A stretch of DNA of 64,000 nucleotides from Neovahlkampfia damariscottae (Eukaryota > Heterolobosea > Selenaionea > Neovahlkampfiida > Neovahlkampfiidae), in assembly GCA_016618085.1 (NCBI GenBank), contig JABLTG010000061.1, positions 35,498 to 99,497 of the forward strand, read 5' to 3'. Positions within the stretch are counted from its first letter, which is position 1. Each line of letters opens with the position of its first letter. The position numbers and the translations under genes were made by a program. Below are positions 1 to 11,801 of the stretch, in pieces. Below the pieces are notes generated by a model. That model was not told where the DNA came from, searched no databases, and was given only the letters and a program-made list of their open reading frames with translations.

Positions 1-55
1 AATTCACTTTTCTTTTTAGATTTTTGAAGAATTTCAATTTGTTTCATTCATTTCA

Positions 56-370
56 ATGGAAGATAATTTCTTAAAAATATTAAAATATAAAAACGATTCA
101 AAAAGTATTGAAGTTGATGATTTTATTGATATTACAACATTAAATTCATTTTATCATTTTGAAAATTATAATCAAGAAATATTCTTTTTTTTATCTGAAA
201 ATGAAATATTTCAATCAAACTGTCAACAAGAGAATGATGAAGATGAAAAATTTATCAAATTAGAATCAAAAGAAGAAGAAGAAGTTGAAATTGTTTCTTT
301 AAATCTGAGTAAAAGAGGTATTGGTAGTTTTATTACATCAAAAAATGAAATGAAAATATTTGAAATTTAA
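56..370 (+). CDS. hypothetical acidic protein, 104 aa
   Basis: An ATG-to-TAA reading frame with no family I recognise. The first two thirds are mixed hydrophobic and charged. A strongly acidic stretch follows (residues about 58-80, with runs of E and D), and the tail is short and basic to neutral. No signal peptide or membrane segment is evident. A pyrimidine-rich run ending in TTTTTAG lies just upstream at positions 11-19, so this could be the last exon of a gene that starts outside the window. The codon bias (AGA, TTA, GAA, AAT) matches the confirmed genes, which supports it being coding. Confidence 0.4.
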   Translation: MEDNFLKILKYKNDSKSIEVDDFIDITTLNSFYHFENYNQEIFFFLSENEIFQSNCQQENDEDEKFIKLESKEEEEVEIVSLNLSKRGIGSFITSKNEMKIFEI

Positions 371-373
371 TAA

Positions 374-424
374 GACTCTTGGACAATTCGTCGCGTTACT
401 ACAATAAACTTTAGTTTTCAAGTG
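374..424 (+). repeat. dispersed noncoding repeat, copy 1
   Basis: This stretch shares GAC...CAATTCGTC, AATAAAC(T/G)TTAG and TTAGTTTTCAA, in the same order and orientation, with positions 11639-11692. A weaker second block containing CAATAAGTG and a TGCATCAT or CATCATGCAT element lies downstream of both copies. Each copy sits just upstream of a degraded gene. It could be a duplicated promoter or a relic of a mobile element; the sequence does not decide. Confidence 0.45.
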
Positions 425-601
425 TTTTTGAGCAATAAGTGGAGTTACTCATAATGCATCATTTATTGCACAAAATGTAATTTGTTTTCTCAATAGGTCA
501 ACAAAAAAATAATAACAAAGTTAAAAAAGAAACTTCTCAAATAAAACAGAACTTACAAGTAGACGAATTAGATGAATTATTACAAAAAATAGAAACTTAA
601 A

Positions 602-908
602 ATGTTAAAAATTTCTTTAAAATTCACTGAAGTATTCAGAGAACTAAAAAAAAAGAAAAAGAAACCATATTATGGGCATTTTCGATGTCATTCTTGTAAA
701 AAACAATGTAAATCTGGAAATAGTTGGGTTGATTGCTATCAAAATTGCAAGATATGCAAGAAAAAAGTACAAGCATATAAATTGGAATTCAGAAAACCAG
801 GCAACTCAGATAGAAAAGGTGACAAGCATCACCCAGAAGAATTTTGAGAAAAAATGCAAGGACTTAGGTTATTATTGCAGAGATGGCACTGATTCAGATT
901 CAGATTGA
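602..908 (+). pseudogene. 3CxxC (ZAR1-like) zinc-finger protein, frameshifted
   Basis: From the ATG at 602 the frame reads a lysine-rich start, then the 3CxxC zinc-binding pattern: GHFRCHSCKK, SGNSW, NCKICKK and a conserved HHPEEF. The frame then hits TGA at 845-847. The expected continuation (KCKDLGYYC plus a short SD-rich tail) is present immediately downstream, but in another frame that ends at TGA 906-908. The Cys expected right after HHPEEF is missing. Known members of this family are RNA-binding or receptor-trafficking proteins. The single-base shift in an A-rich run could be a real mutation or a sequencing error. There is no intron with GT-AG ends that would repair it. Confidence 0.6.
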
Positions 909-1020
909 ACAGCTTTAGTATTAGTTGTCCCAAGTCTTACTAAAAATTACAATAAATAACTTAATCTTCGACTTGAAAATAAAGTTTATTGTCATAAGGA
1001 TCACCAATTGTCCAAGAATC

Positions 1021-1899
1021 TTAATATTTAACTTTTTTTTTTCTTTTTCTTTTTTCAAATTCATTTTCAGAATCTTCTTCGTCTTCTTCACTTGAAGTTT
1101 CATGTTTTCTTTTTTTTGTTAATTTTTCAACAGAATCAATTAACATTTCTTTTTTATCTTCATCTTTTGTAATTGTCTTTTTTTTTGGTCCTTTTGATAA
1201 TATTTCAATTTTTTGTAATCTCAATGCATGTGCTGCTTTTTCACTATTTTTTGTTTGATCATCTAAAATGAAGAAATTATGACCTACTCTTAAAGTTGGA
1301 ACATTTACATAATTGGTTGTGATATATTTTCTTAATTCTGATCTATCTGTTGCAACCATATACTTTTCAGGATTAAATTGACCTAATAACTTTGCAATAG
1401 ATTGTCCACCTATTAAGAGTTAATTGGATTAATAACTCTCTAAAAAATACCTGAAGTCAATTGTTTCACAAATTCAAATGGGTATTTCAATTTTTTTGTT
1501 GATGGTAAAACCTCAAATTCATCAAAACCATCAACTACTTTTTGATATTCTCCTTTTTTTCTATTTTGAATTTAAACAAATGAAATATTTTTACGCTTTG
1601 TTCTGTTCTGTTATATCATGTTTTGTATTTTCAGTGATATCTATTGAGAATTGAGTTAATTTTTATCTTATTTTACAGAGTTTAAAATTATTTGAACTTG
1701 TATTTAAAACTACTTCCAATTGATTTTTGACTGCAATATTTTTTTGAAGAATTCTAATAACAACTTCAGTGTCCACTGATTGTATTTTAGGTATTTTTTA
1801 ATTACGAATTATTTTATATGGTTTTGTTATATTAAAATTGTGCTCATAAAAAGCCAATACTTTCTTTGCCTTACGAATGAGTTTACTTTTTTCTGGCAT
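1021..1899 (-). CDS. UTP23: UTP23-like PIN-domain rRNA-processing protein
   Basis: Five exons (1899-1806, 1775-1677, 1640-1595, 1560-1451, 1409-1021) join to a 245-aa protein, close to the roughly 250 aa of UTP23. The N-terminus is basic and reads KKVLAFYEHNF then KPYKIILDTEVV, matching the FFxxNFGFREPYQVLVDGT block of the Utp23/Fcf1 PIN fold, including the metal-site Asp. A later NPEKYMVATDRSELRKYI block matches the conserved xHYFVATQDxxLR segment. The tail is Lys/Glu-rich, as in other nucleolar factors. The family acts in the small-subunit processome on 18S rRNA maturation. The four introns are 30-41 nt. The start is chosen because a CCAAT box (1906-1910) lies 6 bp upstream and the family begins at this point. 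The zinc-binding Cys/His cluster of typical UTP23 is not evident. Confidence 0.7.
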
Positions 1900-1996
1900 C
1901 TCTGACCAATCAAATTGTTTCTTTTTTTTCTTTGAAATATAAGATGCTCCATGGATGAATGAGAAATCATTATAAAAACAACTTTTATTTGATATC

Positions 1997-2940
1997 TCAA
2001 AATGAATATTTTTCTTGTGTTAATTTTTCTGTTAGTTTCCAAAGTTCATTTGCATTTTCATGAGATACAACTTTTGGGTGTGGTTGAATTTTACAATTAT
2101 CCAAGAAATTACCACCTTTATTTTATAGATGGGTGTATAGCAGTATAGACAGTACATGCAGATCCTTGTTCAATTGATTTTCCTATGATGGAGAGAAATA
2201 AGAATTTTGAAATTGCTTCTCTAGATTCTTACATTTTCTTTTATCAATTCAATATCATCAAATTTAACTTGTTTCATTCTTGAATAAAATGCAGAAGAAA
2301 CAACAACAATTCTTCTTTCTCCAATAGTTTTTTTCATGAAAGGTAATAACTTCATTGTTAAACGATGATAACTAAAATGATTTATTCCAATTTGTGCTTC
2401 AAAGCCATCTTTTGTTTTGACAACTTGATCACGATACAATACACCTGTAACATATATTAGTACAAAAAAGGTTAATATTACCAGCATTTAATACTAAAAT
2501 ATGCAAATCGAGGTGTAATTCTTCAAAGGTTTTCACAAATGTTTGTACACTTTCTTTATCACCCAAATCAAGAGGTATTATATCAATCTTGGATTCTCTA
2601 TGAAGAGTAATTATTTCTTTTTTGGCTAATTTTAATTTTTCTTCATCTCTTCCTGATAAAATAACATGAGCACCTTTTGATGCAAACACTCTGGCTGTTT
2701 CTTTTCCAATTCCTGTATTTGAGCCTGTCACAATTATTATTTTTCCATTTAAATTTAATCCTTTTGAGACTTCTTCGGCAGTTGAGTTGCTATTGAAACC
2801 ATCTTCAGTTGTGTGAAAGGTTGTATGTGCACATAATAAACATAAAAGAAAAAGTATAAAAATACAATACTAAAGAGAATGTATCTTAAAACTGGTGAGT
2901 ATAAGAGAAATTCCACTGTAGTGGATAAATATGAGCTCAA
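1997..2940 (-). pseudogene. degraded short-chain dehydrogenase (retinol dehydrogenase/WWOX-like)
   Basis: A membrane-anchor-like segment is followed by NSNSTAEEVSKGLNLNGK and the NAD(P) motif TGSNTGIG, then NAG and VVVSSAFYS, all typical of retinol-dehydrogenase-type SDRs. After the FDDI motif the sequence jumps to the C-terminal GKSIEQGSACTVYTAIHPS block. About 80-90 residues are missing, including the catalytic YxxxK. A further frameshift near 2120-2126 separates that block from the normal GGNFLDNC tail, which ends at TGA 1997-1999. No good ATG precedes the 5' part. Three independent defects argue for a pseudogene rather than a mis-drawn intron. A CCAAT box remains at 2967-2971. Confidence 0.6.
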
Positions 2941-3031
2941 ACCTATTTATTTTAAACTTTGTTGTGATTGGTGGATAATTTAACATCCAATAAAAACAAA
3001 GATTCAAAAATTCTCTTTTGGGGAGCTTTAT

Positions 3032-6000
3032 TTAAAATAGTGATTTCCATTCAACTTTACCCAAAATTGTATCTATTTTTTCAGGTACAACTGGAAGTGG
3101 ATCTTTTTCACCTTCAATTGGAGGTGGAGTAAATTCTAATTCTAAAATTAATGTTGAATCTTCAATCAATTTTATAAATTTTGCAAATTCAATTTGAATA
3201 TCTTGTGCATCTTGATAATATTTAAAGAATATCAAATTTTCAATCATTTCTTTCATTTTATCTATAAAGAGAGGATTGTTTAAATATAAATATTATTCAT
3301 ACTTTGTTTTTCAATTGATGGAATTAATGAATATAAACGTTTAACCAATAAATCTTGTTCAAATGGAGAACCTTTTTTTAATTTATTTCTTGCTGATTTC
3401 TTTTTTGAAATGGATTGTCTTGAAGATGTTGTTGATGTTGTTGATGTTGCAGTAGAAGATGATAAAATTGAAACACCAGAATAACCAGATTGAATTGAAG
3501 ATGTATCTGAGAAATCATCATTTAAATTTTCTTTTTCATGATGAGCACCACCAATATAATAAATTATATTTTCTTTATGTTTTAATTCTTCTCTTAATTC
3601 TAATAATCTAGTCAAATATTTTTCAAATTTTTCAATTGATTCTTTTATATCTTTCAATTCTTCTTTTGATTTCTTTAATATTTCTGGTTTTAAATTTGTT
3701 TCAATTAAATCAAATCGATTTGAATTTATTGATAATTTTAATGATTCATTCCAAAATGAATGTTTACATAAAATATCAATGGATTCATCAACATTATTTA
3801 AATATTCTTTTAAAATATATGATATATTTAAATATTCTTTCTTTTCTTTTAATACTTTAATTAATGAATCAGATATTTCTTTAATAACATCTTTTGATTG
3901 GTTTAATTTTTTTGATAATGTAAATGTATGAATAAAATCACCATCTTTAATAAATGAATTTTGTGATTTTTCAATAAAATCACCTTTTAAATAAATCAAA
4001 CCAGATTGTTTATAATTTTTAATTGAAAATAAGTAATCACCGTATTTTTCAAAGATTAAATTTAAAACTTCTTTTTCTTTTGAGAATAATTTAATTCCTT
4101 CTTCATATAATTGATTTTTTGAAATTAAATTTAAAATCTCATTTATTAAATTCTTCTTTTTCATTTCATCATTTTCACCAATCAAAACTTCTTCTTCTTT
4201 TTCCACAAATTGTTGGAAATAATATTTTGATAAATTTTGAAGACCCAATTCATACTTTTTTAAATAAGAATCAATTTTAAATCTTTGATAAAAAGTTTGA
4301 TATTTTTGTAAATCTTCCAAAAAATTCAAATACTCTTTTGGATCCTTTTGTGATTTTTTTGCGATAATTTTAACCATTTCAAAATCATACATTCCTAATG
4401 CAATATCAAATAATTTATCAACATCAGATAAAAATATCAAATATTTCAATCCTTGATCTGATAAATCCAAATCCTTCATATTTTTCAAGTATAATAATGC
4501 TTCTTCTAAAAATGTATTTTGTTTAACATATGTTGTTAATATTGATGTTATATATTTCTTTTCATTTTCTTTTTTCATCATATCTCTTAAATTTGAACAA
4601 ATTAAATTTAATTTTTCTTTCTTTTCTTCTTCTTCTTCTTGTTTATCATTGGTCAATAATAATGGTTCATAAAAAGTTGAATAAATTGTTTTAGTAACAT
4701 TATCATTATTTAGTTGAGTTATAAATAAATTTAAATATTCAATATTATCTTCAATTTGTAAAATAAAATCTTTTAAGTTATTTAAAAATAATTTTGGATT
4801 ATGATCATAAATCAAATTCATATCAATCTTTTAAAGAAATTAAAAATATTATCTTTTTCTTCTTACTTTATGTTTTCTAATTAAAAATATTGATTCTTTA
4901 TAATTCTTTTCATTTAAAAGATTAAATAAACAAGATAATAATAATCTTCTTGGATAAATACCTTCTAAATTACCTCTCGGCATTTGAAGAACAACTTTAA
5001 AATCAAATGGAATGGATGAAATAATTTTTCCACCTCTTTCAATTGAACGAAATGTTTCATTATTTTTTACATTTTTTTGATTAATTTCATCAAATATTAA
5101 ATCTAATGATTCATGACTGTGATTGGTCAACAAAATATGATGTCTTACTTTAAATTGATTAATCTTAATTCATGATTAAATGTTGTATATAATAAATAAT
5201 CATTATGAATGGTAAAAGATGTGCAATTTGAAATTATAATTTTTGAATTTAAATATAAAACACCTCTTTCAGTTAATCCAAATAAAAATAATAATTTCTT
5301 TTTTAAAGATAATATTTGATAACATGGGTTTGAAAATGAGTATTCATTGGATACTTTTAATTCTTTTTCATTTTTATTGAAAAGATAAACTTGACCAATA
5401 GAATTTTGAATCCAAATTGAGTCATTTGCATTGCCAATCATTTTTATAATTTTTTCATTTTTTTTAAATTTCCAAATTTCAATTGATTCTTTTTTTTCAA
5501 AATCAAAAAAGTATAAACTATCAGAGTTATCATTTAATCCATATTTAATAAAATAAAAATCTAAATTTGAATTGATTGGTGTAATTAAATTCAAATTTTT
5601 TAAATTTTGAATTCTTTCAATTTTAATTGGATTTATTGAAAAGGTAGGTGGTTTCTTTGAATTATCTTCATATTTAAAAATATCAATAAATTCATTTGAA
5701 TAAAAAATAAAAATATTCTTTTCCCAAAATGAAACTGAATTAATTGAATAATCAGTTTCAATTTTAGTACATGACATTGGTGGTGGAATTAAACAATATT
5801 TTAAAGGTGTTAATAATAATTGTTTTCTATCAATCACTGAAATTAAACTTGAATTATCTTTTGATAAATGATGAATTGAATTGGATATTTCCCATTGAAA
5901 TGAATATGAATGATAATTACCCTTATTTGAAAAAGTATGAATTAAAAATAGATTATCTGAATCAAATTTAACAAATATTGGATATTCATTATTATTTCCA

Positions 6001-6967
6001 AAATTTATAATTTCTTGTTTCAAGTACCAATGATAATTGTTTCTATACCATAATTGAATCATTGGTTGATTTGAATTTGAAGGTGTAAAAAATATTGATA
6101 ATATTTCAGAATTTGAATTCCATTCTAAATTATGAATTTTAGACTTTCCTTTTTCTAAGAGAAATTCATAATGTTGTAATCCATTCTTTTCAAAAAATAA
6201 AACATTCGTTTCGTCTTTTTCCTTCTTGTATTGTACTGCTGTAATTAAACTACCATCAGGTTTCCAAGATGCAAATTTATCTAAATTATCTCTTTTTTCA
6301 TTTTTTGATACAAAATTTCCATTCCTTTCATAAACTTTTAAACTTCTTTCTTTTTTTGAATTTATTCCATTTATAACTTGAAAAATTAAAAAGTTAGAAA
6401 ACTTACCATAATATTCACCATCATTTCTCCATGAAATATCTGTTTCAAATGATATATCATCATTTATTTTTTCTTCTTCTTCATTGAAAATTAGATTTTC
6501 ATAAATTGTGTCCCATTCTTTGTTCATTGATAAACATGTTTTATTTCGTGTGATGAATAAAACTATTTCTTCATTTGGTGACCATTTCATTTCTAATAAT
6601 CCTTCTTGGAAGATACCAACAATTTCAATTTCTTTTGTAGTCAAAGAATAAGTTATAATTTCACCTAAATCTGAAATCATACATAAGTTTTCTTGTTCAG
6701 AAATATATTTTAAACCTAAAATTTTTGATGCATCTTCCACTCCAGATTCTTCAGTTTTTAATTGTATTTTTGAAATCTAAAAAAGTAAGAAATAGGTTTG
6801 AAAGAGTATACTTTTCCTTCAGATCTATTAAATCCATATAGCATTCCATCTTCAGTGACAAAATAGTGAACTGAGTCTGAAACTTCGTCAGTCAAACCAA
6901 CGACTTTGAAATCTTTTTCTTGTCCAAAATTTATGAAAGATTTGTTCAGTAAAGTTAAATTCTTCAT
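3032..6967 (-). CDS. ELP1: Elongator complex subunit 1 (IKAP/Iki3)
   Basis: Five exons (6967-6812, 6776-5149, 5116-4867, 4827-3303, 3261-3032) give 1262 aa, near the family size of about 1300. The start MKNLTLLN is followed by WD-type propeller segments with ISWRNDGEYY, ASWKPDGSLI and the hallmark NYHWYLKQEI. The C-terminal half carries LQMPRGNLEGIYPRR, NLIYDHNPKLFLNN, KSQKDPKEYLNFL and a serine-rich, then basic region before GSPFEQDLL. ELP1 is the scaffold of Elongator, which modifies the wobble uridine of tRNAs in the cytosol. ELP4 of the same complex lies at 44845-45981. Introns are 32-41 nt. Identification is certain from several long conserved blocks. Confidence 0.97.
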
Positions 6968-7082
6968 TCTTTTGTTAAATTTGTGAGAAAAAATAAAATC
7001 ATCAACAAACCTTCAGTTGGTTCAATTTTAGAAAAGACAACAATTTGATTGGACAAAAATTGACTAAAAAAAAAACAACATT

Positions 7083-10000
7083 TTATTTTAAAAATTCCAA
7101 ACTTGGATGATTTAAAAAGTATTTAGGTATTGTAATATTATCAAATTTCAAATCTAAATCAAAAATAGTTGTTTTTGAAGCATTAAAATTCACATTTGAA
7201 TTTAACTTCAATTTCAATTTTGAATCATCAGAATCATGTTCATCAATCTTCCATTGATTTAATAATTTAATAATTGATGAATCTCTTTCTTCTTTTATAT
7301 AATTTGAAATTATCTTTTTAAAATATTAATGATGATGAAGTAACTTTACTTTTGAAATTTGATTCAAATTTAAACTTGGACAAATATCCTTTCTAATATC
7401 TTCTTCTAATAATAATATTTTATTATTTATTATCAAAACATCAGACACTTGTCTTGAATATTTAAACATTTCTCTTTTAAAAAAATGAAATTAGAATTTT
7501 AGTTATTACTTTGTATTTATGTTTAATTGTTCAAACCATTGTTCAAGTAAAGAAATGTACATTTTAATATGAACACCTCTGGCTGAATATGTTTTTGAAT
7601 TTAAAATTGTATTAAATATAAATTTATCAATAAATTCACCAACATTTCGAAATAAATGATTTATAATTTCTATTTTTATAAAATTCTTTTTCATTGAAAT
7701 ATAATGTTGATTTAATAATTTTTCAATATCAGTAGATACTTCAAAATATCCCATTGATTTTTTATCATCAAAAATAGCGGAAATGATTATATTTTCTAAA
7801 TCTCTTGAAATATTATCTAAGATTAATAAATAAATATTTTCTAAAATTTGATGTAAAGAAATTAAAAATGTTGATATTTTTTCATTCTTTTCTTCTTTAT
7901 CTATTTGATTGGTCAAATTATTTTCTTCTTCTTTTTGTATCATTATATTATTTAAATAAATTGATTTAAATATTGGTAAATCTGATTTAATTTTAAATTC
8001 CTTTTTAAAATTTGAATAATTCTGAAATGAGTTTAAATAAATCTTTGGATATTCTAATTTTAATAAATTTAATAATTGATAAATTGAATTCAACCAAAAA
8101 GATAAAATTGAATTATTATTTGAAAATCTATTTATATTAAACTCTAAAGATATTAAAATATTTTCAATAAAATTTAAATTTTGATTTTTAAAAGAGTTGG
8201 TAAAATTTAAAATTGATTTAAATAAAATTAAAGAATTAGTTGGTATTTCATGTTGAAATTCAGGTTCTTTTAATAAAATTGTATTCTCTAATATAAATTT
8301 TTCAATAGATTCTTTTAAAATTTCTTTTTCTTTTTCATTTAATTTTTCATTTTTTTTAGAGTCCAATTCCACTTGTTGATTCAATTTTTTTAATTCATTT
8401 TTTATTTTTTCATTTTCATCATTTAAATGAATAAATTCATCATTTAAAAATATATTCTTTTCATTTAAATTTTCTAATTCTTCCTTTAAGTTTTCTAATT
8501 CTGTATTTAATGTTAATTCAACCATTTCTTTTTCTTTTTTTAATTTTAATTTTAATTCTTCAATAAATTCCAAATTTGAATTGAATTGATCATCCAATGA
8601 AATGGATTCATTTTTAATTTTTCTTAATTCTTCTAATTCATTTTTTAATTCTATAATTTCAATTTTATATTTATTTTCATTATCCTTTAATTCATTTTCA
8701 ATATCTTTATTTTTCAAAATTAAATATTCTTCATCTTTTTTTAATCTTTTTATTTCTTGTTCTTTTTCTTCATTTAAAATATTTAATTCATTTGTTTGAA
8801 TATTTAATTGATTTAATATATTCTTTAATTCTTCATTATTTAATTTAATTTCATTCAATTCTTTTTCTTTTATATTTTTATCAACATATTTTTCTTTTAT
8901 TTCATCATTATTCTTTTTTAATTTTTCAATTTCTTCATTTAAATATAACATTTCATCATCTATTTTATTTCTTAATTTAATTATTTCTTTATTTTTTTCT
9001 TCTTTTAATAAATCTATTTTCTTTAATATTTCATTATCAAATTTAATTTTTAAATTCAAAATTTCTTCTTCTTTTTCTTTTTTTAATTTTTTAATTTCTT
9101 CTTTTGAAATGTTCATTTCTTCATATTTTTCATTAATTAATTCTTTAATTTCTTCTTCTTTTTCTTTTTTTAATTTTTTATTTTTTTCTTTTAATTTTAA
9201 TATTTCATCATTACATATTTCTTCTTCTTCTTTTTTCTTTATTTCTTCTTTTAATTCATTTTTTATTTTCATTTCATTCTTTAATCTAATATATTCTTCA
9301 TCTTTAATTTGTTTCTCTTTATTCATTTCTTCTAATTTTTTATTCCATTCTTTTTCTAATTTATCAATATGATTAATCATTTCATTATTCTTTTCATTTA
9401 ATTCAATTTGTTTTAATTCATTCATTTTCTTCATTTCATCTTTTAATTTTTCAATTTCTTTATTCATTTCATTAACTTTATCATTATTATTTTTCATTTT
9501 ACTCTTTTCTTTTAAATCATTTTCTAATTCTATTTGTTTTAATTCATATAATTTAATAATATTATTTAAATCATCTTTTTCTTTTTCTTTTATCTTTAAT
9601 TCATCTTCAAATTCTTTCTTTTTTATTTCAATTTCATTTTTCTTTTCTTTTAATATTTCATTTTCTTCATTTAGTTTATTCAACTCATTCTCCTTTTCTT
9701 CATTCTTTATCATTTCTTTTTCTTTTTCTTCTCTTAATTTCATCATTTCATCATTTATATTTTTGATTTCTTTTTCCTTTTCATCCTTCATTTGCATCAT
9801 TTCATCATTCAAAATATTGATTTCTTTCTCTTTTTCTTCTCTTAATTTCATCATTTCATTTTTAATATTTTTGATTTCTTTTTCCTTTTCATTCAATAAA
9901 TTAATATTCTTCCCTTTTTCTTCTCTTAATTCAATCATTTCTTCATTTATATTATCAATTTCTTCCTTTTCATCTTTCCTTTTCATCATTTCATCATTCA

Positions 10001-11510
10001 ATAAATTAATTTCTTGTTCCTTTTCATTTCTTAATTTCATCATTTCATCATTTATATTGTCAATTTCTTTTTCCTTTTCATTTTTAATATTGTTAATTTC
10101 TTTTTCCTTTTCATTCAATAAATTAATATTCTTCCCTTTTTCTTCTTTTAATTCAATCATTTCATCATTCAATAAATTAATTTCTTGTTCCTTTTCTTCT
10201 CTTAATTTCATCATTTCATCATTTATATTTTTGATTTCCTTGTTCTTTTCATCATTCAATAAATTAATTTCATTTTCCTTTTCATCTCTTAATTTCTTCA
10301 TTTCATCATTTATATTTTTGATTTCCTTATTCTTTTCATCATTCAATAAATTAATTTCCTTATTCTTTTCAACTTTCATTTTCATCATTTCATCATTAAT
10401 ATTATCAATTTCTTTTTGTTTTTTCTTTAATTTTTCATTTTCATCATTTAATTTTTCATCATATTCCACTTTCAATTTATCATTATTCACTTTCATTTTT
10501 TGTACTTTATCATCCATTTCTTTTTTTAATTTCATCATTTCATCATTTTTCAATTTTTCAAAATTTTCTTTTAATTTCATCAATTCATCATCTTTTTCTT
10601 TTTTTAAATTTTCATTTAATTGTTTTTCTTTTTCAATTTTAATTTTCAAATCAAATGTTTTATCTTCAAATAATTTTTTTTCTTTTTCTAAAAGTTGAAT
10701 TGAATTTTCTTTGTTTAATAATTTCTTTTCAAAAGAATCAACTTTTTCTTTTAAATAATCAATTTGTTTCATTAAATCTTGTTCTGTCTTTGATACATCT
10801 TTCATTGATTCTAATTCTTTTATTCTTTTTTGTAATTCAACTATTTTATTTAATTCATTTACATTTGAACTGGATTGTCTTTGTTTTGGAAATAAATCTA
10901 TTAATACTTTAATTAAATATTATTGTTTACTAAAACTTGATTTTCTTTCTTTTTTAAAACTACCAGTAAAAGAAGATGAATTTGGATCATTACCACCTGA
11001 ATCTAAACCAAAAGAAAGTTCATCTTCACCTTCACCATCAAAATGTGAACTTAATGCTAAATCATTATTCAAACTTGATTTCATTGTTAAATTTAAAATA
11101 ACTTCTTTTTTTCCAACTTTGATTGGTATTTTATTTTCAGTTAAATTTTCTTCAACTTGTTCATTTATTATTTTAGTTAAATCTAATTCTCCATTTCCTA
11201 TCATTTTTTTCTTTTGTTTTTCATCAATACATTCTAATTTAAATTCTAATTTTGAACCAACAAATGTTCCTTTCTTTTCTTTGAACATTGTAGTGGATAA
11301 TTCAAATGAGTTATTGAACTCTAATTTTCCATTATTTATTGATACTACTTCAGTTTTGTTTGAATGTTTTGCACCTCTTTTCCATGTAATTTGAAAGTTA
11401 GATTTTTCATTTATTTTAGCATCTTTGAATACCTTTTCAAACTCAATGATATTTTTGATATCAAATTTGAATGAGTACTTTATTTTTACTGCTCCTAATT
11501 TTGATAACAT
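7083..11510 (-). CDS. NT-C2 / long coiled-coil / DIL-domain protein
   Basis: Four exons (11510-10931, 10897-7510, 7473-7350, 7313-7083) give 1440 aa. Residues 1 to about 150 resemble the N-terminal C2 domain of the EEIG1/EHBP1 type (KIKYSFKFDI, a conserved TWKRG, FKLE). A Gly/Ser-rich linker follows. Roughly 750 residues of almost pure heptad coiled coil come next, with tandem units such as INDEMMKLREEKE repeated many times between 9,700 and 10,400. The C-terminal 350 residues match a dilute (DIL) cargo-binding domain: NNSILSFWLNSIY, then VSDVLIINN and DICPSLNLNQI. Such a protein probably tethers a membrane (C2) to cargo or cytoskeletal factors (DIL); this role is inferred. There is no motor domain. 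Internal repeats may vary in number between strains. Confidence 0.75.
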
Positions 11511-11638
11511 TGGTAAACAAAAGTTTGTGGTTTGAGAAAATGCACCAATGAGACTATTTTGTGTTAGAAAGGTACCTTAAATAGGTCCTGTTATGAGTCC
11601 TTCAGTTGAGATTTTTATTCTCACAAAAAATCTAGTGA

Positions 11639-11692
11639 GACATGGGCAATTCGTCTCATAATGAAAATAAACGTTAGTTTTCAACTTAAAGT
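11639..11692 (+). repeat. dispersed noncoding repeat, copy 2
   Basis: Counterpart of the element at 374-424, in the same orientation. It is followed by a diverged block with ACAATAAGTG and CATCATGCAT, and then by a CCAAT box at 11791-11795 and a degraded gene. Neither copy has open reading potential of its own. Confidence 0.45.
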
Positions 11693-11801
11693 GTAGTTTA
11701 TAATTTTATTATAGCAATTAGACAATAAGTGATGTGATTAACAATAACTAAGTTTTGATTTTTACACTTGACACATCATGCATAGAACAACCAATCAGCT
11801 C

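Noticed and set aside
9763-10698. 311-codon plus-strand ORF rich in Ser, Phe and Ile
   Set aside because: It is the antisense shadow of the Glu/Lys/Asn coiled coil on the minus strand. Repetitive GAA/AAA codons leave the complement open.
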